From NCBI GenBank assembly GCA_030019445.1, contig JASEEU010000002.1, forward strand, positions 281,661 through 345,660: a stretch of DNA of 64,000 nt, given 5' to 3'. The translations under genes and the position numbers were made by a program. The notes beneath the pieces were generated by a model. It was not told the DNA's origin. It ran no database searches and saw only the letters and a list, made by a program, of their open reading frames with translations. Numbering within the stretch: the first letter of the stretch is position 1; each line of letters starts with the position of its first letter. The DNA is from Anaerosomatales bacterium (GTDB taxonomy: Bacteria; Actinomycetota; Coriobacteriia; Anaerosomatales; Anaerosomataceae). This document shows positions 53,300-61,642 of this stretch, piece by piece.

Positions 53300-54748
53300 T
53301 CAGAGCCACTTTCCGAGCAGCTTGTTGACCTCGGCGGGCATCTGCCCCAGGCCGCCCATGAACTGCTTGAGGTACGAGTTCTCCATGAGCAGCTTCATCG
53401 TGATCATGTAGTAGTCGCGCTTGAACGGCGTCATCGTGGGTACCCGCTTGAGCTTGCCCATGTAGAAGCGGCGGTAGCAGTCGATCACCATCGTCATCAA
53501 CTCGTCCACTTCCATGGTCTTGGGCTTCACGACCGGCGCCACGAGGTTGTAGTCCTCGTAGTCGTGGCTGACGATGTGCGGCTTGAGGTCGTCGTACATG
53601 TCCGCGTACGGCCAGGGTGCGATGGTCAGGAAGAACGCGAGGTCGGGGTCGTAGTGCTGCGCGAGCTCGAACGTGGCCTCGATGATCTCGGGCGTGTCAT
53701 CCGGCAGGCCGAGCACCAGGCTCGTCTCGGAGATCATGTCATTGGAGTTGATGAGGTCGATGGCGCGCTTGCCCATCTGCACCTCGGTGTTCTTCTTGAA
53801 CAGGTCGAGCGTCGCCTGGTCCGTCCGCTCGACGCCGACGTAGATGTGGTTGACCCCCGCCTGCTTGTAGCGATCGATGATGGCTTCGTCGCGCAGCACG
53901 TCGTCCACGCGCGTCTCCATGAGGATGTGCATCCCCACTTCGCGCTCGATGAGCAGGTCGAGTATGCGCTCCCAGCGCGCCTGGTCGAGGGTCGGGGTCT
54001 CGTCCGAGAACATGACGACGCCCACGCCGTATCGGTCTCGCAGCATCTCGAGCTCGGCGATCAGGTCCTCGGGAGAACGGCTCCGCCATGTCCTTCGCCA
54101 GAACGCCTGCTGGCTGCAGAACGTGCATGCCTGATCGCACCCGCGCGAGGTCGACACGGTCGCGAGGTGCGAATCCGGGAGCGGGTAGAACTTGTAGATG
54201 TCCCAGTCGACGAGGTCCCAGGCGGTCGGGAGCCCGTCCAGCTCGGTCATGAACGGCCGCGCCGGCGTCGCGACGACACCGCCATCGCGGCTGAACGCGA
54301 TGCCGGGCACCTTGGCGGGGTCGTCCCCGGCGTTCAGGCACGTCATCAGCTCCGGCGCGGTGCGCTCGCCCTCTCCGCGGAGCACGTAGTCGACGGCGTG
54401 CCCATCCCGTGTCAGGACCTCCTCGTACATGAAATGCGCATGTACGCCGCCGATGCCGGTCACGACTCCGGGCAGGTGTGCCTTGGCGACCTCGAGGAGG
54501 CGGACGGCGGCGGGATACGATGATGTGTACGCGGTGGTGAGCACGGCGTCAGGACGCATCTGCTCGAGCTCGCGTCCGATACGGTCGAGGTCGTGGTCGA
54601 GGATCATCGCGTCGTAGATGACCGGCTCGAAGCCGGCCTCGCGAAGCGCGCCCGCTATGTAGACGAATGCGACGTTCGGCCAGGTCCCGGCCGTCTCCAC
54701 GACGCCACTGTGGTACGGCGGAGTCACCAGTGCTATGCGACGTATCAT
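53300..54748 (-). CDS. B12-binding radical SAM protein (BchE-like class)
   Basis: This 482-residue protein has an N-terminal B12-binding Rossmann domain (TPPYHSGVVETAGTWPNVAF, then GIGGVHAHFMY near residue 105). The radical SAM core has TSRGCDQACTFCSQQAFW (CxxxCxxC) near residue 200, VVMFSDETPTLD, and HIYVGVERTDQATLDLFKK. It belongs with BchE-type enzymes that methylate or oxidatively cyclise at unactivated carbons. The product is unknown because no pathway genes flank it. It is alone on its strand and converges on pilT. Confidence 0.9.
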   Translation of the reverse strand: MIRRIALVTPPYHSGVVETAGTWPNVAFVYIAGALREAGFEPVIYDAMILDHDLDRIGRELEQMRPDAVLTTAYTSSYPAAVRLLEVAKAHLPGVVTGIGGVHAHFMYEEVLTRDGHAVDYVLRGEGERTAPELMTCLNAGDDPAKVPGIAFSRDGGVVATPARPFMTELDGLPTAWDLVDWDIYKFYPLPDSHLATVSTSRGCDQACTFCSQQAFWRRTWRSRSPEDLIAELEMLRDRYGVGVVMFSDETPTLDQARWERILDLLIEREVGMHILMETRVDDVLRDEAIIDRYKQAGVNHIYVGVERTDQATLDLFKKNTEVQMGKRAIDLINSNDMISETSLVLGLPDDTPEIIEATFELAQHYDPDLAFFLTIAPWPYADMYDDLKPHIVSHDYEDYNLVAPVVKPKTMEVDELMTMVIDCYRRFYMGKLKRVPTMTPFKRDYYMITMKLLMENSYLKQFMGGLGQMPAEVNKLLGKWL

Positions 54749-54794
54749 CGGCGTTGGTCCTTCGAGGGAGGGTCGTATGATGAGGCAACGATAG

Positions 54795-54815
54795 GCCTGC
54801 GGGGTCGTCGCAGGC
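54795..54815 (-). promoter_or_regulatory. Hairpin in the leader of the radical SAM gene
   Basis: GCCTGCG (54795-54801) pairs perfectly with CGCAGGC (54809-54815) in the gap before the radical SAM gene. A TAGAAT -10 candidate on the minus strand lies just beyond it. It is too small to be a cobalamin riboswitch. Confidence 0.35.
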
Positions 54816-54896
54816 GGCATGGAGATTCTATCATGGCCGTATCGCTTCCCGGGCGGACCACGTTATAGAAGGTGAACAGCATGCACGGGGGACCGT

Positions 54897-55448
54897 GTGA
54901 CTGAGCGGCACGTTGACAAGCTGGTGGCCAGGGCGGCCGCGGGCGATGCGAAGGCGTTCGGCCGGCTCTATGATCTCTACGCGGAGCGGGTGTACGCGTT
55001 CGTTCGCGGCCGGGTCGGCGACGTCCACGAGGCCGAGGACCTCACCGCGACCGTCTTCGTGAAGGCGTGGGAGGCGATCGGGTCGTACCGCGTGCGCGGT
55101 CTGCCGTTCGGCGCCTGGCTCTTCCGGATCGCGCGGAACGCGATCATCGACGCGTATCGCCGGTCCGCGCGCACGCAGGAGGTGCCGGTGGAGGAGCTCG
55201 GCGATGCGACCGATGAGCAACCGCTGGACGAGGCGGTGATCGCCCGTGTGGACGCGGAAGTCGTGCGGGATGCGCTCGCGCGCCTGACCGAAGAGCAGCA
55301 GTCCGTCATCCAGCTGCGGTTCGTGTGGGACATGAGCATCGCGGAGACGGCTGTGGCGCTCGGCAAGAGCGAGGGCGCGATCAAGGCCATGCAGCACCGG
55401 GCGCTGCGCGCGATGGCGCGGCACCTGTCAGAAGGTGAGAGGGAATGA
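54897..55448 (+). CDS. ECF-type RNA polymerase sigma factor
   Basis: This 183-residue protein has region 2 (FGRLYDLYAERVYAFVRGRV, DLTATVFVKAWEAIGSYRV, with FRIARNAIIDAYRR) and region 4 (LTEEQQSVIQLRFVWDMSIA, ALGKSEGAIKAMQHRALRAM). It would direct polymerase to a small regulon. The upstream sequence GTTATAGAA may hold its promoter. It overlaps the DUF5667-like gene by four bases, the usual sigma/partner layout. Confidence 0.93.
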   Translation: MTERHVDKLVARAAAGDAKAFGRLYDLYAERVYAFVRGRVGDVHEAEDLTATVFVKAWEAIGSYRVRGLPFGAWLFRIARNAIIDAYRRSARTQEVPVEELGDATDEQPLDEAVIARVDAEVVRDALARLTEEQQSVIQLRFVWDMSIAETAVALGKSEGAIKAMQHRALRAMARHLSEGERE

Positions 55449-56212
55449 GCGAACGGGATCGCTACGAGGGACTGTCCGAGTCCGAGCGTGCGCTGGCCGA
55501 GACGGTCGCACGCGCGTCGGTCGACCTCGATGACGTGTCCAGACAGAGGATCCGCCGCCACGTGATGGCGAGGGTCGGCGGCGCCGGTGCGCCCGCCTGG
55601 GCGCGCCGCACGTTCCAGCGCGCCGCCGCGGTCGCGGCGATCACGACGACGCTCGTGAGCGGAGCGTCCTACGCTGCGGCCGTCTCCCTGCCCGGCGATG
55701 CGCTCTACGACGTGAAGACGCTCTCGGAAGACGTCGCGCTCGCGGTGCTGCCCGAGGGCGACCTGCGCGACGGTGTCCGGGAGCGTATCGCCGCCCGCAG
55801 GGCGTCGGAGGTCCGCGCGCTCGTGGCCGAGGGTGCCGATCCCGTGCTCATCGAGGAAGCGGTGCGCGCCTTCGAGTCCGCTGCGCAGCGCGCATGGCAG
55901 GAGACGGCCGGGCGCTCCGGCGTCCTGCAGATGACCGCCTCCGGCCGACGGGTCATGAGCGCGATCGACGACATCCCTGAGCCGCTGCGCGAGCGCCTGC
56001 AGGCTGCGCTACGCGCCGAGGAGGACACGGCGAGCGCCGGTGGAGCCGGCGGCACCAACGAGGCCGGCCCGGGCACGGGCGGGACCGACGACTCCGGCGG
56101 CACCGACGCTTCTTCCGATGACCGTCCCGGGCCGGGTCCCGGACCCGGTGGCGGGCCTGACGGCAACGGTAGCGGCACGATGCAGCCGGACGGATCCTCG
56201 GGACGACAGTAG
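55445..56212 (+). CDS. DUF5667-like membrane protein, sigma-factor partner
   Basis: This 255-residue protein has one membrane helix (AVAAITTTLVSGASYAAAV near residue 65). A GDALYDVKTLSEDVALAVLP block follows, typical of DUF5667 proteins encoded after actinobacterial sigma factors. The C-terminal about 60 residues are Gly/Pro/Asp-rich and disordered. The cytoplasmic N-terminus (about 55 residues) may bind the sigma factor; no zinc-binding anti-sigma HxxxCxxC motif is seen. ATG 55445 overlaps the sigma gene. Confidence 0.75.
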   Translation: MSERDRYEGLSESERALAETVARASVDLDDVSRQRIRRHVMARVGGAGAPAWARRTFQRAAAVAAITTTLVSGASYAAAVSLPGDALYDVKTLSEDVALAVLPEGDLRDGVRERIAARRASEVRALVAEGADPVLIEEAVRAFESAAQRAWQETAGRSGVLQMTASGRRVMSAIDDIPEPLRERLQAALRAEEDTASAGGAGGTNEAGPGTGGTDDSGGTDASSDDRPGPGPGPGGGPDGNGSGTMQPDGSSGRQ

Positions 56213-56315
56213 CCACCCGTATCCTCGAGCCGCGCCGATGCGTTTCTCCCCGTGAACGCCGGTCGACCGACCGGCACATGCAGGGTGACCGATCCCCTCG
56301 GGAGGTGCGGGGCGC

Positions 56316-56789
56316 ATGAAGAAGACCCTCGTGATACTCATGGTGGCAGCGCTCGTGTTCGCGCTCGCCGTGCCCGGGCTTGCGTACGCGGGTTCGCAGC
56401 AGCAGGGCCCGGCTGATGATGCCGATTCGCGTGTACGGGCCGAGAAGGCCACGGGCGCCGACTCCGAACCGGCCAACGAGGACGCCGACGCGACGCGAGA
56501 GCGTACGCAGACGCGGCTTCGTACGGAGGACGGCGACTGTGAGGACGACCAGCTGCGTGCGCGGATCCGCGACATGTTGATGCTCAAGGCGCCCGACAAC
56601 GACCAGACGCGCGCGTGGGAACGCAACGCCGATGCCGCCCAGGACGTCGTCGACGTGCCGGACGGCTCAGAGGACGAGAGCCAGACGGCCGGGGACGACG
56701 GTACCGGTGATGAGGGCATCGTCGAAGACGTGGCCTCGGGCGTGAAGTGGATCGTCGAGCAGGTGCTCGCTTTCCTCGGCCTGGCCTGA
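56316..56789 (+). CDS. Secreted acidic protein of unknown function
   Basis: This 157-residue protein has a clear signal peptide (VILMVAALVFALAVPGLAYA) and a strongly acidic, Asp/Glu/Thr-rich body (for example NEDADATRERTQTRLRTEDG). A short hydrophobic end (GVKWIVEQVLAFLGLA) could touch the membrane. I do not recognise a family. GGGAGG lies upstream of ATG 56316 with long spacing. It lies 103 bases after the sigma-partner gene and may belong to its regulon. A strong terminator follows. Confidence 0.75.
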   Translation: MKKTLVILMVAALVFALAVPGLAYAGSQQQGPADDADSRVRAEKATGADSEPANEDADATRERTQTRLRTEDGDCEDDQLRARIRDMLMLKAPDNDQTRAWERNADAAQDVVDVPDGSEDESQTAGDDGTGDEGIVEDVASGVKWIVEQVLAFLGLA

Positions 56790-56816
56790 CCCCAGCATTC
56801 CGGCCTGCCGAGGCAC

Positions 56817-56847
56817 GGGCGGGGCGAGACGTCGCCCCGCCCTTTCT
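56817..56847 (+). terminator. Rho-independent terminator
   Basis: GGGCGGGGCGA (56817-56827) and TCGCCCCGCCC (56832-56842) form an eleven-pair stem with a GACG loop, followed by TTTCT. It ends the secreted acidic protein transcript and abuts the end of the convergent VanZ-like gene. Confidence 0.85.
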
Positions 56848-57200
56848 CATGTCCTGGATGCCCTGCGGATCACGATGAACGCGATGAGCGCTGCGCCCAC
56901 GATCGCGCCGGCGGTGTCGATCAGCCAGTCGGCGGGATCGGGGTAGCGACCCGGCACGAAGGACTGGTGGAACTCGTCAGTCACGCCGTACGCCGATGCC
57001 AGCAGCACGGCGAGCACAAGCCGGCGCGGCAGCTCCGGGTCGCGCATCGCGGCCGCGATCAACGCGGCCAGCACGAGGTAGAGGACGAAGTGGCCGAGCG
57101 GGCCGAAGCGACCGGGCACGTTGGATCCCGGCACGCTGGAGAGCGCGTAGATGACGCCGGCCCATGCCGCTACCGGTAACCATCGAAGCATCGTACGCAT
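56847..57200 (-). CDS. VanZ-like family membrane protein
   Basis: This 117-residue protein has about four hydrophobic helices and the VanZ-like pattern: YALSSVPGSNVPGRFGPLGH near residue 20, then ASAYGVTDEFHQSFVPGRYP with the conserved Asp-Glu-x-x-Gln run and DPADWLIDTAGAIVG. The role of VanZ-like proteins is unclear; some give teicoplanin resistance. GGAGG precedes ATG 57200 by five bases. Confidence 0.9.
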   Translation of the reverse strand: MRTMLRWLPVAAWAGVIYALSSVPGSNVPGRFGPLGHFVLYLVLAALIAAAMRDPELPRRLVLAVLLASAYGVTDEFHQSFVPGRYPDPADWLIDTAGAIVGAALIAFIVIRRASRT

Positions 57201-57315
57201 CCATGCCTCCGTGTCGTCTCGGTCGGGTGCCGAGTCTACCAGAACCCGGCGCGTCCGCTCTTGACGACGACCGGGCGCCATGAGAACGTCACCTGACCGT
57301 CGTGAGGGGGTCTGG

Positions 57316-58224
57316 TTGAACCGTCGTCCCGCGCTCGTCGCAGTCGTCGTTTCCGCAGCGTGTTTCGGGACGCTGGCCGTCCTCGCGCCGCTCGCGTACG
57401 CAGAAGGCGCGCGACCGCTGCCCCTGCTCGCCTGGCGGTTCGCTCTCGTCACGCTGCTCATGGCCGGCTATCAGATGCTGCGAGACCCGGCCAAGCTGCT
57501 GGCCGGTCGAGCCGACGCGCCATCCTACGTGCTCATGTCGTTCACCGGCTACGGTGCAGCGTCCCTGTGCTTCTTCTTCGCTCTTGAGCATGCCAGCGCC
57601 TCGGTCGTCGCGGTGCTGCTCTACACGTATCCCGCGATCGTCTCGGTCCTGAGCTCGGTGTTTCTCAAGGAGCGCTTCACCGCGCAGCGGGCGCTCGCGA
57701 TCATCCTCACCTTCGTCGGGTGCGCGCTGGTGGTCGGGCTCTTCTCGGAACACGTCTCCGTCGACCTCACGGGCCTGCTGCTCGGTCTCGGGGCGGCGCT
57801 CGGCTACTCGACGTTCAACATGCTGTCGCATCGCGTCATGGAACGTCAGCCGCGTGCGGTCGTCATGACCTACACGTTCGGCTTCTCGGCCGTCGCGATG
57901 ACGCTGGCGTCCGTGGCGACGGGGGAGTCGCTCCTGCCCGCCGCGTGGACACCGGGGACCTGGGCACTGCTGATCGCGATCGTCCTCATCCCGACGTTCG
58001 CGGCGATCGTCCTGTACCTGCAGGGGATCCGCGCGCTCGGTCCATCCCAGGCCGCCATCGTCTCCACCACCGAGCCGCTCTTCACCATCGTCCTCGCGGC
58101 GATCGTCCTCGGGGAGCGTCTCGCGCCCGTGCAGCTGCTCGGGGCGGCGCTCGTCGTGGGCGGCGTTCTGGCCGCCGAGTGGCGCCGCAAGGGCCTCGTG
58201 CCGGACGAGTTTGCGCCGGTCTAG
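57316..58224 (+). CDS. EamA/DMT family transporter
   Basis: This protein of about 302 residues has ten hydrophobic helices in two EamA repeats. The first opens ALVAVVVSAACFGTLAVLAP, and the second includes GLLLGLGAALGYSTFNML; each repeat ends with a PxxxxxxxxxxLxE-type block (YPAIVSVLSSVFLKERF and TEPLFTIVLAAIVLGERL). It exports small metabolites of unknown identity. TTG 57316 follows GAGGGGG; ATG 57280 is in frame but lacks a ribosome-binding site. Confidence 0.88.
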   Translation: MNRRPALVAVVVSAACFGTLAVLAPLAYAEGARPLPLLAWRFALVTLLMAGYQMLRDPAKLLAGRADAPSYVLMSFTGYGAASLCFFFALEHASASVVAVLLYTYPAIVSVLSSVFLKERFTAQRALAIILTFVGCALVVGLFSEHVSVDLTGLLLGLGAALGYSTFNMLSHRVMERQPRAVVMTYTFGFSAVAMTLASVATGESLLPAAWTPGTWALLIAIVLIPTFAAIVLYLQGIRALGPSQAAIVSTTEPLFTIVLAAIVLGERLAPVQLLGAALVVGGVLAAEWRRKGLVPDEFAPV

Positions 58225-58874
58225 CCCACAAGAACGAACACGCCTCCGAGAAGCCATCCGGCGACGACGACGAGCGCCTGCGCACCGAACGAGAACGCGA
58301 CGAGGGTGCGCGCCCCGCGGTCGTCGACACCGGCGCCGCGCAGCGTCTCGTGCATGAGGTACGCGGAGAGCAGGAACGCAACGACGCGGAGTGCGGGCGT
58401 CGACGCGATCAGGTACGGCGCGAGTGCCGCCACGCTCGCGGCGAGCAGCGTGCGGCGTCCGGCGAGGTCGCGTCCCACGTAGCTGACGATCGCGATGCGC
58501 GCCGCCGCCCAGAGCGCGACCCCGAGCCACGCTCCCGCCGAGACGCTCAGCGGGGTCCCGCCGACGCGCTCCACCGCTCCCGCGATGAGCGCCCCGGCGA
58601 TGAACGCCCTCAGCCCGAAGGCGGCGAGGCGTCCGCGCTCGGCAGCGTCGGCAGCCTCGAAGGTCGCGCGCGGGGCGCGGGCGAATGCGAGCAGCAGTCG
58701 CGGGCGGGGTCGGTACGACAGCGCGCCCGTGATCCGCCGGGCGGTATCCGCGACGAGCCCGAACGCGCGTGTGAGCAGCAGGCGCCAGGTGAGGAACAGC
58801 GCGGCGACCGCTCCGCGCACGGCGCTGACGAAACCGGCTTCACGACCCTCTGGCGGTACGCCGCGTGCTAGCAT
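58221..58874 (-). CDS. Predicted membrane protein (Yip1-like)
   Basis: This 217-residue protein has about five hydrophobic helices. After an N-terminal helix region it has RPRLLLAFARAPRATFEAAD near residue 50, which recalls the start of Yip1-type bacterial membrane proteins, followed by alternating Ala/Val-rich helices. I cannot assign a function. ACAGGA precedes ATG 58874. It overlaps the end of the EamA gene by four bases and diverges from the PBP gene. A much longer reading frame on this strand is a shadow of the PBP gene. Confidence 0.7.
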   Translation of the reverse strand: MLARGVPPEGREAGFVSAVRGAVAALFLTWRLLLTRAFGLVADTARRITGALSYRPRPRLLLAFARAPRATFEAADAAERGRLAAFGLRAFIAGALIAGAVERVGGTPLSVSAGAWLGVALWAAARIAIVSYVGRDLAGRRTLLAASVAALAPYLIASTPALRVVAFLLSAYLMHETLRGAGVDDRGARTLVAFSFGAQALVVVAGWLLGGVFVLVG

Positions 58875-58985
58875 GATTCCTGTCGCGCTCCTCGTCCGTA
58901 GCGGGCCCGCGACAAGCATACTGGACGCGGACGATCGGTGCCCTCCGCCACGTGAGACAGCGTGCCGGCATTCCCTGGAGGCAGC

Positions 58986-60998
58986 GTGTTCTCCCGCCGC
59001 TTGACGAGCATACTCAAGATCGCCGCCTGGTCCCTGGTGGGGCTGCTCCTGCTCTTCCTGGCGGCCGGTCTGTATCTCAACGCGCTCTCGCGCACGCTGC
59101 CCGACCTGCGGGTGGACCCAGATGCCCTCGTCCCAGCCCGCACGTCGGTCGTCTACGCTGCGGACGGCTCGGTCCTCGCCGAGTGGCACGGCGAAGAGGA
59201 CCGCACCGTCGTGCCGTTCGAGCAGATCCCCGAGGCCATGCGGGACGCCGTCGTGGCGGTCGAAGACGAGCGGTTCTACTCGCACAAGGGCGTGGACATG
59301 GAGGCCGTCGGCCGCGCGCTCAAGGTGAACGCAGAGCAGGGCGCCTACGCACAGGGGGGCAGCACGATCACGCAACAGGTCGTGAAGCTGCTCTTCACGG
59401 ATGGCGAACGGACACTCGACCGGAAGATCCGTGAGGCGCTCCTCGCGTTCGAGCTCGAGACCCAGGCCGAGAAGGACCAGGTGCTCGAGACCTACCTCAA
59501 TCTCGTCTACTTCGGGGAGGGCTGCTACGGGGTCGAGGCAGCCGCCGAGCGCTACTTCGGCCATCCCGCCTCCAGCCTCACCCTCGCCGAGTCGGCGCTG
59601 CTGGCAGGCGTCATCCGCTCGCCCGGCCGCTACTCCCCGATCGACGACCCCGAGGCGGCGGTCGAGCGACGCGACCTCGTGCTGCGCCTCATGCGCGAGC
59701 AGGGGCACATCAGTGCCGCGCAAGAGCGTGAGGCCAAAGCCGAGGAGCTCGTGCTTGCCCAACCGACCCAGATCCCGGCCGTCGCCCCGTACTTCGTCGA
59801 GTACGTCAAACAGACGCTGATCGATCGGCTCGGTCCCGAGAAGGTCTTCGAGGGCGGGCTCCGGGTGCAGACGACCCTCGATCCGCTGCTGCAGAAGCGT
59901 GCCGAGGAGGCCGGGCGCGCGTTCCTCTCGGCAGAAGGCGATCCGGACGTCGCCATCGTGACGATCGATCACGCCAGCGGCGATATCGTCGCCATGGTCG
60001 GCGGTTCGGACTTCGCCGCCGACCAGTTCAACCTGGCGGTGCAGGGGAGGCGGCAGCCGGGCTCCGCCTTCAAGCCGTTCGTGCTCGTAACGGCGCTCAT
60101 GCAAGGCTACAAGCCGACCGATACCTTCTCGGCCGCGCCGTACGAAGTGAAGGTCAAAGACGGCGTCTGGAAAGTGCAGAACTACGAGAACGCCATCACG
60201 GCGGGCACCATGAGCCTCGCCGCGGCGACCAACTGGTCGGTGAACGCCGTCTATGCGCGGCTCGTCATCCAGGTCGGTGCCGAGGAGGTGGTGAAGACCG
60301 CGCACGCGATGGGGATCACCACCCAGCTCGATGCGAATCCCGCGATCGCGCTCGGGGGGCTCACGACCGGCGTCTCGCCGCTCGAGATGGCGTCCGCGTA
60401 CGGAACCATCGCCAACGACGGCACGCTCGTCGAACCGGGTGCGATCGTCCGGGTCTGCGACGACCGGGGCGAGGTGCTGTGGGAGCCTGAGCGCGCCCAG
60501 TCCGAGGCGATCCCGGTGGGCGTCGCCCGGCAGACGGCGATGATGCTGCACGACGTCGTGGAGCGGGGAACGGGACAGGCGGCGCGCATCGCGCAGTGGT
60601 CTGCCGGCAAGACGGGGACGACCCAGGAGTACCGCGACGCGTGGTACGTCGGCTACAGCGGCGACCTGTGCACGGCGGTCTGGGTGGGGCACGCCGAGGG
60701 TCAGGTGCCGATGACCGACGTGCACGGCATCCGCGTCACCGGCGGCAGCTTCCCTGCCCGGATCTGGCAGCGGTTCATGTCGTACGCCGTGCCCCAGCAC
60801 GCCAAAGGTCGTCAGGCGCAGCCTGCGGCGCCTCCTCCCGCCTCAGCGGGGCAGGCGGCGACGGGCGCGCCATCGGCGCAGGTGATGGTGAACATCTGCG
60901 CCGACACCTTCCAGAAGGCCAACCCGCGCTGCCCGAACACCGTCGAGATGTACCTGGATCCCGGCCACGTTCCCGGCCAGGTGTGCACGACGCACTGA
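58986..60998 (+). CDS. Class A penicillin-binding protein (PBP1A-type)
   Basis: This 670-residue bifunctional enzyme has an N-terminal anchor (IAAWSLVGLLLLFLAAGLYL). The GT51 transglycosylase has VEDERFYSHKGVDMEAVGRA near residue 95, GGSTITQQVVKLLF and RKIREALLAFELE. The transpeptidase carries the Ser-x-x-Lys in QPGSAFKPFVL near 360, NWSVNAVY (SxN) and SAGKTGTTQEYRDAWYVGY. It polymerises and cross-links peptidoglycan. GTG 58986 follows GGAGG by four bases and gives the proper N-terminus. Confidence 0.95.
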   Translation: MFSRRLTSILKIAAWSLVGLLLLFLAAGLYLNALSRTLPDLRVDPDALVPARTSVVYAADGSVLAEWHGEEDRTVVPFEQIPEAMRDAVVAVEDERFYSHKGVDMEAVGRALKVNAEQGAYAQGGSTITQQVVKLLFTDGERTLDRKIREALLAFELETQAEKDQVLETYLNLVYFGEGCYGVEAAAERYFGHPASSLTLAESALLAGVIRSPGRYSPIDDPEAAVERRDLVLRLMREQGHISAAQEREAKAEELVLAQPTQIPAVAPYFVEYVKQTLIDRLGPEKVFEGGLRVQTTLDPLLQKRAEEAGRAFLSAEGDPDVAIVTIDHASGDIVAMVGGSDFAADQFNLAVQGRRQPGSAFKPFVLVTALMQGYKPTDTFSAAPYEVKVKDGVWKVQNYENAITAGTMSLAAATNWSVNAVYARLVIQVGAEEVVKTAHAMGITTQLDANPAIALGGLTTGVSPLEMASAYGTIANDGTLVEPGAIVRVCDDRGEVLWEPERAQSEAIPVGVARQTAMMLHDVVERGTGQAARIAQWSAGKTGTTQEYRDAWYVGYSGDLCTAVWVGHAEGQVPMTDVHGIRVTGGSFPARIWQRFMSYAVPQHAKGRQAQPAAPPPASAGQAATGAPSAQVMVNICADTFQKANPRCPNTVEMYLDPGHVPGQVCTTH

Positions 60999-61029
60999 CG
61001 CCCGGGGAGTCGTTCCCACCGGGCGTCAG
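60995..61029 (+). terminator. Bidirectional hairpin between PBP and selenoprotein genes
   Basis: CTGACGCCCGG (60995-61005) pairs perfectly with CCGGGCGTCAG (61019-61029). The PBP stop codon lies in the stem. It can fold on both strands between two converging genes. No T run is present. Confidence 0.6.
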
Positions 61030-61052
61030 AGATCGGTATGGGCGCCGGGACG

Positions 61053-61388
61053 CTACTGCTGCGTCTGCAGCTTCACCTGCACGGCGCGGAGGATCGCGGG
61101 ATACGAGACGGCTCCGTCATAGACCGGCTCACCGTCGATGACCGTCACGGGGTACACGAGGCCCTGGTCCTGGATGCGCCGGACCATCGTGGAATGCTCG
61201 GCGACCACCTCTGGGCGGCTTGTGTCGTGGTACAGGATGCGGGCAGCCTCGCCGAAGCGGTTCTGCATCTCGGAGCGGATGATGGCCGTGATCTCCTCCG
61301 GAGACCAGCTCGGACCTCAACCGCCACCCCAGCATGCGGTCTCGACCGGATAGTCGAAGACCTCTACAAGGACTTTCGTCGCCTCCAT
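61053..61388 (-). CDS. Small thioredoxin-like selenoprotein with CxxxxU motif
   Basis: Read from ATG 61388 through an in-frame TGA (61319-61317, codon 24) to TAG at 61053, the product has 111 residues. It begins [20 protein letters not shown], then [12 protein letters not shown], placing a Cys19-x4-Sec24 pair after a first beta strand. The C-terminal part ([20 protein letters not shown]) resembles the cis-Pro strand of YuzD-type thioredoxin-like proteins. A very good GAGGAGG precedes the start, an eight-pair hairpin follows the TGA, and the frame is coding on both sides. A redox role is inferred. It follows the ferredoxin gene by ten bases. Confidence 0.85.
61289..61307 (-). promoter_or_regulatory. 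Candidate SECIS hairpin in the small selenoprotein mRNA
   Basis: On the minus strand TGGTCTCC and GGAGATCA form an eight-pair stem with one G-U and a GGA loop, starting nine bases after the TGA. The position matches the hairpin after the selD TGA (eight bases) and the usual place of bacterial SelB-binding elements. Confidence 0.65.
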
Positions 61389-61398
61389 CGGTTCCTCC

Positions 61399-61602
61399 TC
61401 AGCCCAGCTGCACGGCGCCCACAGGGCAGACCCTGGCGCAGATGCCGCAGCCGGTGCACAGATCGTCGTTGACGGTGTACCCGTTCGCCCCCGGGTACGC
61501 CCCGCCGGGTACGGGCGTGATCGCGCCTCGCGGACAGACCCGCCGCGCCGGGCACCCCGGCGAGCGGTCGCATGCGTTCGTGTCGATGCTGATCGTTCGC
61601 AC
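61399..61602 (-). CDS. Ferredoxin-like iron-sulfur protein
   Basis: This 67-residue protein has a standard [4Fe-4S] motif [15 protein letters not shown] near residue 49. The first motif is altered: [19 protein letters not shown], a C-x5-C-x5-CP pattern with only three cysteines, so the second site may be missing, a [3Fe-4S] or a differently ligated cluster. It carries electrons in the cytoplasm. GTG 61602 follows GAGGGG. It opens a two-gene operon with the selenoprotein, suggesting that it reduces it. Confidence 0.88.
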   Translation of the reverse strand: MRTISIDTNACDRSPGCPARRVCPRGAITPVPGGAYPGANGYTVNDDLCTGCGICARVCPVGAVQLG

Positions 61603-61642
61603 CTGCCGACCCCTCACTCTTCGGTTCGTCAGTACCGGTCTC

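Noticed and set aside
53279..53300. Terminator after pilT
   Set aside because: Only a five-pair stem with a twelve-base loop and no T tract.
58875..60800. Upstream extension of the reverse frame ending at 58221
   Set aside because: It is antisense to the PBP1A gene; only the 58221-58874 part has membrane-protein composition and its own ribosome-binding site.
61053..61388. Pseudogene broken by a nonsense codon
   Set aside because: The TGA lies at a redox-motif position, a hairpin follows, and the Sec machinery is present, so recoding is more likely than decay.
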